Assembly (NCBI GenBank): GCA_027592025.1
Contig: JAQCIQ010000001.1
Span: forward strand, 124,001 to 188,000
Reading direction: 5' to 3'
DNA from: Bacteroidota bacterium
GTDB lineage: Bacteria > Bacteroidota > Bacteroidia > Flavobacteriales > Flavobacteriaceae
Length of the DNA stretch: 64,000 bases
Below the pieces are notes generated by a model. It made no database searches, was not told the origin of the DNA, and saw nothing but the letters and a program-made list of their open reading frames with translations. Position numbers and translations under genes: made by a program. Shown here piece after piece: positions 55,479 through 63,490 of the stretch; positions within the stretch are counted from its first letter, which is position 1, and every line of letters begins with the position of its first letter.

Positions 55479-55740
55479 CGAAAAAGACCTAGACCGCATC
55501 ATTGAGATGGCGTGGGAGGATCGTACCCCGTTTGAAGCCATAGAATTTCAATTCAAGGTCACCGAATCTGAGGTGATTGAAATTATGCGTGCCGAGCTCA
55601 AAGAAAGCAGTTTTAAACTTTGGAGAAAACGGGTTAGCGGACGAAAAACGAAACATCTCAAATTGAGAGAAGACAGCACAGACAGGTTCAAATGCAGCCG
55701 ACAAAAATCGATTACTAACAATAAAATTTCTAAACGTTAA
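55468..55740 (+). CDS. TIGR03643/DUF2805 family protein
   Basis: A 90-residue protein with the family start EKDLDRIIEMAWEDRTPF, then EAIEFQFKVTESEVIEIMR (a helix-turn-helix-like arrangement) and SSFKLWRKRVSGRKTKH. The C-terminal about 30 residues are Lys/Arg/Ser-rich and look disordered. The family is uncharacterised and, as I recall, often lies next to photolyase/cryptochrome genes, as here. The HTH-like helices and basic tail suggest nucleic-acid binding; this is inference. Confidence 0.85.
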   Translation: MTLDEKDLDRIIEMAWEDRTPFEAIEFQFKVTESEVIEIMRAELKESSFKLWRKRVSGRKTKHLKLREDSTDRFKCSRQKSITNNKISKR

Positions 55741-55744
55741 TGCT

Positions 55745-56428
55745 ATGAGACACATTTTAATTATCGGTGGCAGCAAGGGAATTGGTAAAGCTACCCTCAA
55801 TTTAATGATCTCTAGTCACAAAGTGACAAATTTCAGCAGAACAGCCCCAGCCTTTACTCATGCTAATTTGACCCACCATGGTCTCGATGTTTTGGAGGAT
55901 CAATTTCCTAGCCTTGATACTGTGGACGGCATCATCTATTGCCCTGGTAGTATTAACCTCAAACCCATGAATCGCTTGTCTATGGAAGATTTCAAATCGG
56001 ACTTCGACATCAACGTTCTTGGAGCGGTGCGAGTCATTCAACACTATTTGCCACAATTGAAACAAAGTTCTAGCCCAAGTGTAGTTCTGTTTAGCACTGT
56101 GGCTGTGAAATTAGGAATGCCATTTCATGCTAGCATTGCTGTGGCCAAAGCAGGGGTCGAAGGCTTGACCAAGACATTGGCTGCAGAGTTTGCCCCGCTC
56201 ATCCGAGTAAACGCCATTGCTCCTACAGTGACCAATACTGATCTGGCTGCAGGAATTCTGCGAAACGATAGAATCATAGAAAGTATCAATGAGAGGCATC
56301 CATTAAAACATTTTTTAAATCCTGACGATGCTGCACATTTGGCCGTATATTTACTGGGCGAACAATCCCGATCGATGACGGGTCAGGTCATTCAATTGGA
56401 CAGCGGTATTGTTAGTGTAAAACTTTAA
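55745..56428 (+). CDS. SDR-family oxidoreductase
   Basis: Short-chain dehydrogenase of 227 residues. It has the cofactor motif IIGGSKGIGKAT at residues 6-17, GIIYCPGSINLKPM (NNAG equivalent) and VVLFSTVAVKLGMPFHASIAVAKAGVEG. In that last segment the usual YxxxK catalytic pair reads HASIAVAK: the Tyr appears replaced (Ala/Ser context) while the Lys is kept. The substrate is unknown. It lies in a run between the TIGR03643 and TspO genes with 3-4 bp gaps. The cofactor is probably NADP(H). Confidence 0.85.
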   Translation: MRHILIIGGSKGIGKATLNLMISSHKVTNFSRTAPAFTHANLTHHGLDVLEDQFPSLDTVDGIIYCPGSINLKPMNRLSMEDFKSDFDINVLGAVRVIQHYLPQLKQSSSPSVVLFSTVAVKLGMPFHASIAVAKAGVEGLTKTLAAEFAPLIRVNAIAPTVTNTDLAAGILRNDRIIESINERHPLKHFLNPDDAAHLAVYLLGEQSRSMTGQVIQLDSGIVSVKL

Positions 56429-56431
56429 GCC

Positions 56432-56893
56432 ATGAAGTTCAGCGTTCGACTCGTATTATTTTTAGTCATTAATTTCGGAGTCTTATCCCTCGGCAGTTTA
56501 GGCATGGGTGAAGGACCACTTTCTGATTGGTACACCAGTCTCAATCAGGCTCCTTGGACTCCTCCAGGCTGGGTATTTGGCGCGGCTTGGTTTACGCTAA
56601 TGGTTTGCTTTTCTATATACATGGCCTTGCTTTGGAAGTCTCCGGTTTCAAATACTGTAAAATGGTTGTTTGGATTGCAAATACTGCTCAATGGCATTTG
56701 GAATTTCGCCTTTTTCAATCAGCAGGAGGTTCTATTGGCTTTGATCATCATTTGCAGTTTATTGGGAGTTGTAACAACCTTAGCTGTGACTCAGAGATCC
56801 AAGGTAGGTCTGGGCAGCCTATTTTCTTTACCGTATATACTATGGTTAATTATTGCTTGCTCACTTAACGCATACATATTTCTTTACAATTGA
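56432..56893 (+). CDS. TspO/MBR-family tryptophan-rich membrane protein
   Basis: Five-helix membrane protein of 153 residues. Family hallmarks are SLNQAPWTPPGWVFGAAWFTLM in the first loop, conserved Trp residues, and LLNGIWNFAFFNQQ in helix 3-4. TspO binds and degrades porphyrins in light and responds to oxygen or light stress in other bacteria. Its position before SRPBCC and photolyase genes supports a light-related role. The stop codon overlaps the next start by 4 bp. Confidence 0.92.
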   Translation: MKFSVRLVLFLVINFGVLSLGSLGMGEGPLSDWYTSLNQAPWTPPGWVFGAAWFTLMVCFSIYMALLWKSPVSNTVKWLFGLQILLNGIWNFAFFNQQEVLLALIIICSLLGVVTTLAVTQRSKVGLGSLFSLPYILWLIIACSLNAYIFLYN

Positions 56894-57354
56894 AAATCTA
56901 CAGCCTTCACACCAAGCAAAAACTACCTATTACGGTAGATGAGGCCTGGGCATTTTTGTCAGACCCCAAAAATCTAAAACGGATCACTCCTGATTACATG
57001 GGATTCAAGATATTGTCTGGCGACGACAGGGCTATGTATCCCGGGCAAATCATTGAATACATTGTAACTCCAGTCATGGGAATTCCAACAAAATGGGTCA
57101 CTGAAATCACCCATGTCGTTGACCGACATTTTTTTGTTGATGAGCAGCGCTTTGGACCATATGCTCTGTGGCATCACAAGCATTTTATCCATCCCATTGA
57201 AGGTGGCGTCATTATGGAAGATATTGTCCACTATAAATTACCTTTAGGCCTTTTAGGTCAATTGGTTCATCCCATTTTGGTCAAACCTAAGTTGAAGGAA
57301 ATTTTCGACTATCGGGAACGCACCCTAAAAGTCTTATTTGGTGAGTTGACATAA
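56890..57354 (+). CDS. SRPBCC-fold ligand-binding protein (TTG start)
   Basis: A 154-residue START/polyketide-cyclase-fold protein: KLPITVDEAWAFLSDPKNLKRITPDYMGF, then FVDEQRFGPYALWHHKHFI and a GGVIMEDIVHYKLPLG strand, with a C-terminal helix FDYRERTL. Such proteins bind hydrophobic ligands and are often found beside photolyases in Bacteroidota and Cyanobacteria. It begins TTG at 56890, sharing TTGA with the tspO stop; no better start exists. A ligand cannot be named. Confidence 0.85.
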   Translation: MKIYSLHTKQKLPITVDEAWAFLSDPKNLKRITPDYMGFKILSGDDRAMYPGQIIEYIVTPVMGIPTKWVTEITHVVDRHFFVDEQRFGPYALWHHKHFIHPIEGGVIMEDIVHYKLPLGLLGQLVHPILVKPKLKEIFDYRERTLKVLFGELT

Positions 57355-57355
57355 C

Positions 57356-58657
57356 ATGACGCAAAAAGTATCACTATTTTGGTTCAGAAGAGATTTGAGA
57401 CTCGAAGACAACAAAGCCCTTAATGCGGCCCTAAATTCGGGTAATATAGTTTTACCCCTGTTCATTTTTGATCAAGAAATCCTCAATAAACTAGAGGTTA
57501 ACGATGCCAGAGTTGCTTTTATCCACCAGTGCCTAGAAAGCATCAACCGCAAATTAACGGCCTTGCGATCTGGACTATCCGTTTATACAGGTAGGCCTTC
57601 GGATGTTTTTAAAAAATTGCTTGCTGAATTTGATTTGGAAGCGGTTTACACCAATGCTGACTATGAACCTTATGCCCTCAAAAGAGATAGCGAAATCTCC
57701 GATCTATTAGGAAAACACAATATTCCGTTGAGAACTTTTAAGGATCAAGTCATTTTCGAACCGAATGAAGTGCTAAAGGGCGATGGTCAACCCTATTTGG
57801 TCTACACGCCGTATATGAAATCCTGGCGGGCTAAATTGGCTGAAACAGCCATTAAAATTGATTCAGAATTCAAAGGTGGAAATTTGATTCAGAGGGAAAC
57901 CTTTCCATGGATTTCTTTGAGGGAATTAGGTTTTGAAAAAAGTGCTATAACAGTCCAAAACGCAGACCTGTCCTCTTCTTTGATTGATAATTACCAAGCG
58001 AACAGAAACACGCCGAGTAAAAGCGGCACCTCTCGATTAGGTCCGCATCTCAGATTTGGCACCGTGAGCATAAGAAAAATGATTATGTTAGGTCTTGAAT
58101 CCAAAGACGATACCTTTCTAAAAGAACTAGTGTGGCGCGAGTTTTTCATGCAGATCTTATTTCATTTTCCACATTCTTCAACACAGTGTTTTAAGCCACA
58201 ATACGATAGGATTGAATGGCGCAACAATCCTGAAGAGTTTCAGAAATGGTGTGAAGGGCAAACTGGCTATCCCTTGGTTGATGCAGGCATGAGGGAATTG
58301 AATGCGACTGGATTCATGCACAACCGCGTCCGAATGTTAGTGGGTAGCTTTTTGTGCAAGCATCTTCTGATCGATTGGAGGTTGGGCGAAGCCTATTTTG
58401 CAAGCAAACTACTCGACTATGAGATGTCAAGTAATGTGGGAAATTGGCAATGGGTGGCTGGATGTGGTGTGGACGCAGCGCCGTATTTTCGAATATTCAA
58501 CCCGCACACTCAAATTGATAAATTTGACCCAAAACATCTGTACATCAAAAAATGGGTGCCTGAATTGAATGAACTCACCTACCCTCTTCCCATGGTAGAT
58601 CATAAATTCGCTCGAGAACGATGCTTGAACACCTATAAAGCAGCCCTGAATCGCTAG
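57356..58657 (+). CDS. Cryptochrome/DNA photolyase family protein
   Basis: FAD-dependent photolyase/cryptochrome of 433 residues. It has an N-terminal Rossmann antenna domain (FWFRRDLRLEDNKAL) and a C-terminal FAD domain with SGTSRLGPHLRFGTVSIR, LVWREFFMQILFHFP, the DNA-binding GMRELNATGFMHNRVRM and LLDYEMSSNVGNWQWVAG. The class I-like Trp electron path (WREFF, NWQW) is present. It probably repairs UV cyclobutane dimers, though a signalling cryptochrome cannot be excluded. It ends 4 bp into the convergent murA. Confidence 0.94.
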   Translation: MTQKVSLFWFRRDLRLEDNKALNAALNSGNIVLPLFIFDQEILNKLEVNDARVAFIHQCLESINRKLTALRSGLSVYTGRPSDVFKKLLAEFDLEAVYTNADYEPYALKRDSEISDLLGKHNIPLRTFKDQVIFEPNEVLKGDGQPYLVYTPYMKSWRAKLAETAIKIDSEFKGGNLIQRETFPWISLRELGFEKSAITVQNADLSSSLIDNYQANRNTPSKSGTSRLGPHLRFGTVSIRKMIMLGLESKDDTFLKELVWREFFMQILFHFPHSSTQCFKPQYDRIEWRNNPEEFQKWCEGQTGYPLVDAGMRELNATGFMHNRVRMLVGSFLCKHLLIDWRLGEAYFASKLLDYEMSSNVGNWQWVAGCGVDAAPYFRIFNPHTQIDKFDPKHLYIKKWVPELNELTYPLPMVDHKFARERCLNTYKAALNR

Positions 58658-59961
58658 ACGCGTTCAATCTTTGCGCCAATAGCTCTCAGACGTTCATCGA
58701 TGCGCTCATATCCCCTATCGATTTGTTCAATGTTGTGAATGATCGAAGTTCCTTTGGCAGAAAGGGCAGCAATAAGCAGAGATATTCCAGCGCGTATGTC
58801 TGGAGAGGTCATGGTAGTTGCCTTGAGGTCTGACTGAAAGTCGTGTCCAATGACGTTGGCGCGATGTGGATCGCACAAAATAATTTTGGCTCCCATGTCT
58901 ATTAATTTGTCCACGAAAAACAAACGGCTTTCGAACATCTTTTGATGAATTAGTACACTGCCTCTTGCTTGTGTTGCGACAACTAGTACCACGCTCAGTA
59001 AGTCAGGTGTAAATCCTGGCCATGGTGCATCGGCAACAGTGAGTACTGAGCCGTCGATATAATTTTGAATGGCATAACCCTCTTTATGTTCGGGTATAAC
59101 AATGTCATCTCCATCTCGTTCAACTGTCAAGCCGAATTTCCGGAAAACATCTGGAATCTGACCCAAATAGTCCCAATTGACGTTTTTGATTCTCAACGCG
59201 CTCTTGGTCATGGCAGCCAAACCAATCCAACTGCCTATTTCAATCATATCGGGTAACATCGTATGAGTAGTACCTCCCAGTACTTTGACCCCTTCAATGG
59301 TCAACAAATTAGACCCTATACCTGAAATTTTGGCTCCCATTCGGTTGAGCATGTGACAGAGTTGTTGCAAATAGGGCTCGCAAGCCGCGTTGTATATAGT
59401 TGTTGTTCCTTTGGCAAATACAGCAGCCATAACGATGTTCGCAGTTCCGGTAACCGAAGCCTCATCCAATAACATGTGGACACCGTGTAATTCTTTCGCT
59501 TCAACACCAAAAAAATGATCTTCTTGATTGTATCTGAAATTAGCACCCAGTTTGATAAAGCCTTCAAAATGAGTGTCCAATCGGCGTCGACCGATCTTGT
59601 CTCCTCCAGGCTTTGGAATGTAACCTCTACCAAAACGACCTAGCATTGGACCGACCAACATGATTGATCCTCTCAAACCACTACCGTCCTGCTTAAATTC
59701 AGGTGTTTCAAGAAAACCCAAATTGACATCATCGGCCTGAAAGGTGTAGGAGGAAGCTGAAATTTTTTCAACTTTGACATTCAATTTCCTGATTAATTCA
59801 ATGAGTTTATTGACATCCAAAATATCAGGAATGTTGTGGATGGTTACTTTCTCCGCGGTGAGCAATACAGCACAAAGAATTTGTAGCGCTTCATTTTTTG
59901 CTCCTTGGGGCTGAACTTCCCCTTGAAGCTTGTGCCCGCCTTCAATTTTAAATGAATTCAT
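58654..59961 (-). CDS. murA: UDP-N-acetylglucosamine 1-carboxyvinyltransferase MurA, Cys-to-Asp active site
   Basis: First committed enzyme of peptidoglycan synthesis: transfers enolpyruvate from PEP to UDP-GlcNAc. It has 435 residues in the inverse alpha/beta barrel. LQGEVQPQGAKNEAL holds the catalytic Lys22/Asn23, and DIRAGISLLIAAL is near the end. In the mobile loop the residue equivalent to E. coli Cys115 is Asp121 (PKPGGDKIGRR). That change is known to keep activity but abolish fosfomycin alkylation in mycobacterial and chlamydial MurA. Its start lies 15 bp after the DUF4290 gene. Confidence 0.96.
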   Translation of the reverse strand: MNSFKIEGGHKLQGEVQPQGAKNEALQILCAVLLTAEKVTIHNIPDILDVNKLIELIRKLNVKVEKISASSYTFQADDVNLGFLETPEFKQDGSGLRGSIMLVGPMLGRFGRGYIPKPGGDKIGRRRLDTHFEGFIKLGANFRYNQEDHFFGVEAKELHGVHMLLDEASVTGTANIVMAAVFAKGTTTIYNAACEPYLQQLCHMLNRMGAKISGIGSNLLTIEGVKVLGGTTHTMLPDMIEIGSWIGLAAMTKSALRIKNVNWDYLGQIPDVFRKFGLTVERDGDDIVIPEHKEGYAIQNYIDGSVLTVADAPWPGFTPDLLSVVLVVATQARGSVLIHQKMFESRLFFVDKLIDMGAKIILCDPHRANVIGHDFQSDLKATTMTSPDIRAGISLLIAALSAKGTSIIHNIEQIDRGYERIDERLRAIGAKIERV

Positions 59962-59976
59962 ACCTGAAGTCTTAAC

Positions 59977-60636
59977 TTAGAACCTTTGTTTCCGATTGCG
60001 GTTGTTGCTTTTGGCAGGTTTTTTATTGGTCGAAGAGAATTTACTTTTGACACGAAGTAAATCATCAGTATTCGCCAAAACGATATCCTTCCCTTTAAGA
60101 TTTAAGGCGCCATTGGACAACTCAAACAAGTGTTCGAATATTAAGCTGTCTTCAACCGTGTCTTTATTCCAGTTTAAAAAAGACTTTTTCATGTGATTGG
60201 CAATGGCAATAATCAACGCTTCTTTCTTTTCCCCTTCCTCCCAAGATGAGGCCACGTCAATCATGGTCTTGATGTGGTTGCCATAAAACCGGTATTTGGG
60301 AAAATTCTGAGGATAATGTAGCGGGTCGGGTCTTGCTTCAAGAGCTTCTCGAACAGGAATGTCAAAGGGAGAATCAACATCTAAATCGAAATCGGCGATA
60401 ATAAAAAGTTGATCCCATAGCTTATGCTGAAAATCAGGCACATCACGAAGATGAGGTTGCATGTTACCCATTACAGAAATAATGGCTTTGGCCAACCTGT
60501 TGCGCTCTTCTTTTGGCTCGGCGGCCTTGGCATAAGCTATCATTTTTTGTATATGACGCCCGTATTCAGGTATGATTAACCTCTCGCGTTCTGTGTTGTA
60601 ATCTAAAGATGTTTCCAAAAAAAATAATTTAAGCAT
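59977..60636 (-). CDS. DUF4290 family protein
   Basis: A 219-residue soluble protein. After a short hydrophobic start, SLDYNTERERLIIPEYGRHIQ is the family signature, followed by MGNMQPHLRDVPDFQHKLWDQL and KYRFYGNHIKTM. The C-terminus is a basic Lys/Asn/Arg tail. DUF4290 is essentially confined to Bacteroidota and commonly precedes murA, as here (15 bp). Its function is unknown; the conserved neighbourhood hints at a cell-wall or division link. The N-terminal eight residues are not family-typical, so the true start may be an in-frame TTG at residue 7. Confidence 0.88.
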   Translation of the reverse strand: MLKLFFLETSLDYNTERERLIIPEYGRHIQKMIAYAKAAEPKEERNRLAKAIISVMGNMQPHLRDVPDFQHKLWDQLFIIADFDLDVDSPFDIPVREALEARPDPLHYPQNFPKYRFYGNHIKTMIDVASSWEEGEKKEALIIAIANHMKKSFLNWNKDTVEDSLIFEHLFELSNGALNLKGKDIVLANTDDLLRVKSKFSSTNKKPAKSNNRNRKQRF

Positions 60637-60682
60637 GCAAATTACGAAAAAGGAAGCTATAAATTGAACTTGAATTCATATA

Positions 60683-60976
60683 TCAGAGTGAAATAACTCC
60701 CGTTACCTTGGCGCCTACCTCCTTATATTTCTCAATAATTGCATTTGGCGATTCCATGATTAGAGTAATGGATACACTCGTATAGGTCCCCTTGCCCGAT
60801 TCAACAACGCGATACTCTGGTCTGAGCTCTTGAAAAATAGCTTTGAGAGATTCTAGCTGATTATCCTTAGTTTTGTAAATGAACTTATACAAATAGGTAT
60901 TAGGCCAGACGTCTGACGATTCTAACTTTTCTTTGAGATTGGTGTAAAACTGGTCTGAGTTGGACGGTAAATTCAT
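60683..60976 (-). CDS. DUF493 (YbeD-like) family protein
   Basis: A 97-residue alpha/beta protein: FYTNLKEKLESSDVWPNTYLYKFIYKT, then KGTYTSVSITLIMESP and a terminal VTGVISL. These match the ACT-like DUF493/YbeD fold. In E. coli YbeD has been implicated in lipoate regulation or protein turnover, but this is unproven here. The ATG at 60976 is chosen because a TATTTTTG box (60993-61000) lies just upstream; a start at 61003 would precede it. Confidence 0.85.
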   Translation of the reverse strand: MNLPSNSDQFYTNLKEKLESSDVWPNTYLYKFIYKTKDNQLESLKAIFQELRPEYRVVESGKGTYTSVSITLIMESPNAIIEKYKEVGAKVTGVISL

Positions 60977-60992
60977 AAGTCTATCGTTGGCA

Positions 60993-61000
60993 CAAAAATA
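60993..61000 (-). promoter_or_regulatory. Candidate -7 box for the DUF493 gene
   Basis: The minus strand reads TATTTTTG (TAnnTTTG), 16 bp before the chosen ATG. No -33 TTG at 18-20 bp was found. Confidence 0.4.
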
Positions 61001-61067
61001 CAATTAATTAGGATTTTTATGTTGTAAGTTTAATTCCGACTTTTGCAACGTGCAAATTTAGCATCTA

Positions 61068-61631
61068 ATGGAGCGTAAAAGAATCGTAATTACAGGAGGA
61101 CCTGGAACAGGAAAAACCACTATCATCAATAGACTTATTGAGTCTGGATATTCTTGTATGGAAGAGGTATCCAGGCAGATTACTCTTGAAGCCCAAAAAA
61201 ATGGGGTTGAGCAGTTGTTTGTTTCGGATCCTATTGGCTTTAGTGTGCAATTGGCTAACGGGCGAGCCGAACATTTTTACAAAGCTGATGAATTGAATGA
61301 TGCGTTGGTGTTTTTCGATCGTGGTATTCCAGACGTGCCTGCCTATCTCAATTTTTCAAAATCAACGATTCCAGACAGCATTGCAAAACTTTCCAAGAAT
61401 CTGCGCTATGACATGGTATTTATAGTGAACCCTTGGAAAGAGATTTATACCTCCGACAATGAACGTTACGAGTCATTTGAGCTGGCCTTAAAAATACACC
61501 AACATCTGGTTGACACATACACCTCATTAGACTATTCTCTTATCGAAATACCGTTCGGAGATGTGACCTCGCGGGTTAATTTTATCATCTCATGTCTGAA
61601 ACAGGAAAATCTATTACCAAGTCAGTCTTAA
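61068..61631 (+). CDS. AAA_28-type ATP-binding protein
   Basis: P-loop NTPase of 187 residues. Walker A is GGPGTGKTTI at residues 10-19. LVFFDRGIPDVPAYL is the lid/Walker B-like segment, and a late Arg-containing helix follows. This matches the small AAA_28/NadR-kinase-like group (a possible nucleoside or nucleotide kinase), common beside various genes. Its last 40 bp overlap recQ in another frame, so the two are translationally coupled. Substrate unknown. Confidence 0.85.
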   Translation: MERKRIVITGGPGTGKTTIINRLIESGYSCMEEVSRQITLEAQKNGVEQLFVSDPIGFSVQLANGRAEHFYKADELNDALVFFDRGIPDVPAYLNFSKSTIPDSIAKLSKNLRYDMVFIVNPWKEIYTSDNERYESFELALKIHQHLVDTYTSLDYSLIEIPFGDVTSRVNFIISCLKQENLLPSQS

Positions 61632-63490
61632 AGACCTATTGGGGTCACGATGATTTTCGGGGTCTTCAAGAGCCTGTGATTCAAACCGTCCTGACCAAGC
61701 AGGACTGTGTTGTTGTTCTTCCTACTGGAGGCGGAAAGTCTTTGTGTTATCAATTGCCTACGATGGTCAATGAGGGTCTTTGTATCGTAGTTTCACCTCT
61801 TATTGCTCTAATTAAAGATCAAGTTGATGGGCTTAATCGCATAGGAATCAAAGCCCTTGAACTTTCTGGTGGGATGTCGTTCGAAGACACCAACATCATT
61901 ATGGACAACTGTCTTTATGGCGGTTACAAATTCCTTTACCTCTCTCCAGAAAGGCTTCAACAACCAATGATATTAAACCGTTTGGCACAACTTAAGTTGT
62001 CTCTCATCGCCATTGATGAGGCTCACTGTATATCTCAATGGGGTCACGATTTTAGACCAGCCTATGGCAAGCTGTCAGTTCTCAAAGACCTGTTTCCTCA
62101 AGTTCCCATTATTGCATTATCTGCCACAGCGACAGAAGCCGTGATTAAAGACATCATAGTCAGCTTGAATTTGTCAGCACCCAAAGTATTTAAAGACAAT
62201 ATTCTCAGGCCTAACATCTCCTATGTAGTTGAAAAGGTTGAAGACAAAACTTACCGCTTGCTCGAATATCTCAAGCCGGTTTCACAAAATGCCATCATCT
62301 ATGTCAGAAGCAGAAATCACACCATTGATGTGGCAAGGGAGTTGAACGCTTCAGGTTTTAAAGCAGCCTTTTATCACGGCGGAATGCCATCGCATCTCAA
62401 AGAAAAGCAGATGTCATCTTGGATGAAGGAGGAAAATCGGGTCATGGTTGCGACCAGTGCATTTGGCATGGGCATCGACAAATCGAACGTTGAATTGATC
62501 GTTCACCTTGACCTTCCTGAAAGTTTAGAAGCCTATTATCAAGAATCGGGACGAGCCGGACGTAACAACGAACCGGCCAAGGCCGTTATTCTTTGGGGCG
62601 ACAATGACGGCGCTAGATTATCGTCATTTTTTATTGATCAGTTGCCAACGGTTGATTTCATCAAATCAGTCTACAGACACCTCTGCTCCTATTTGCAAAT
62701 CGCTTATGGGGAATTGAACGAACAATTGTACAATTTGGATTTCATATCCTTTTGCGGTCATTTTCATTTACCAAAAAACAGCGTTTACCAAGTGCTCAAA
62801 ATTCTCGATCAGCACAGCATCATCAGTTTAAGAGATAATTTCAGATCTGAGTTTAAGATAAAGTTCAATCAAAGCAGTCACGAACTGTTGAATTACTTGC
62901 ATGACAGGACTCAATTGGCCGAGGTGGTCCTTCCAATTTTAAGGAGCTATACCAATTGTTTTGAATATTTAGTCAACATTGATCTGAATCGTGTGGCTCA
63001 CGCTGCCAATACCTCCATTGAGCGGGTGTTGCAGGTGATAGAACAGCTGCACAAAGAAAATGTGCTGTCGTTAGAACGCAGCGACTCCGATGTTGCCATC
63101 TTATTTTTAGAACCTCGAGAAGATGACAAAACCATCAACCGTATTGCCAAGGACGTCGAAAAGATCATTCAAGGAAAAATCAAAAGGGTCAAGGACGTGC
63201 AGAAATATGTGCAAAACAATCAACAGTGTCGCGCCGTAAAGCTGTCCTCATATTTCAGTTCAACTTCCGTAGAGGGCTGCGGCCATTGTTCAGTTTGCAT
63301 GACACCCAAAACGATGAACGAATCCGATCTTAAATCACAGATTTTAAGTGCCCTGTCAAGCAATCCCAGAACATCAAGAGAATTAGTAGACATGACCCAT
63401 GCCGATCCTGGGCAATTGACCGCCTGCCTGAAAAAATTACTGGCTCAAGACCAAATAAAAGTATCTTTGGACAATCGATTCAGCTTATGA
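61592..63490 (+). CDS. recQ: ATP-dependent DNA helicase RecQ
   Basis: 3'-5' superfamily 2 helicase of 632 residues. Walker A is PTGGGKSLCYQLP, the DEAH box is IDEAHCISQWGHDFRP, and SATATEAV, VRSRNHTID and ESGRAGRNNEPA follow. The RecQ-Ct zinc motif is present (CRAVKLSSYF then CGHCSVC), followed by a winged-helix end. No HRDC domain is visible. It acts in repair and recombination. The start at 61592 overlaps the AAA gene by 40 bp; its stop overlaps the fmt start (ATGA). Confidence 0.95.
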   Translation: MSETGKSITKSVLKTYWGHDDFRGLQEPVIQTVLTKQDCVVVLPTGGGKSLCYQLPTMVNEGLCIVVSPLIALIKDQVDGLNRIGIKALELSGGMSFEDTNIIMDNCLYGGYKFLYLSPERLQQPMILNRLAQLKLSLIAIDEAHCISQWGHDFRPAYGKLSVLKDLFPQVPIIALSATATEAVIKDIIVSLNLSAPKVFKDNILRPNISYVVEKVEDKTYRLLEYLKPVSQNAIIYVRSRNHTIDVARELNASGFKAAFYHGGMPSHLKEKQMSSWMKEENRVMVATSAFGMGIDKSNVELIVHLDLPESLEAYYQESGRAGRNNEPAKAVILWGDNDGARLSSFFIDQLPTVDFIKSVYRHLCSYLQIAYGELNEQLYNLDFISFCGHFHLPKNSVYQVLKILDQHSIISLRDNFRSEFKIKFNQSSHELLNYLHDRTQLAEVVLPILRSYTNCFEYLVNIDLNRVAHAANTSIERVLQVIEQLHKENVLSLERSDSDVAILFLEPREDDKTINRIAKDVEKIIQGKIKRVKDVQKYVQNNQQCRAVKLSSYFSSTSVEGCGHCSVCMTPKTMNESDLKSQILSALSSNPRTSRELVDMTHADPGQLTACLKKLLAQDQIKVSLDNRFSL

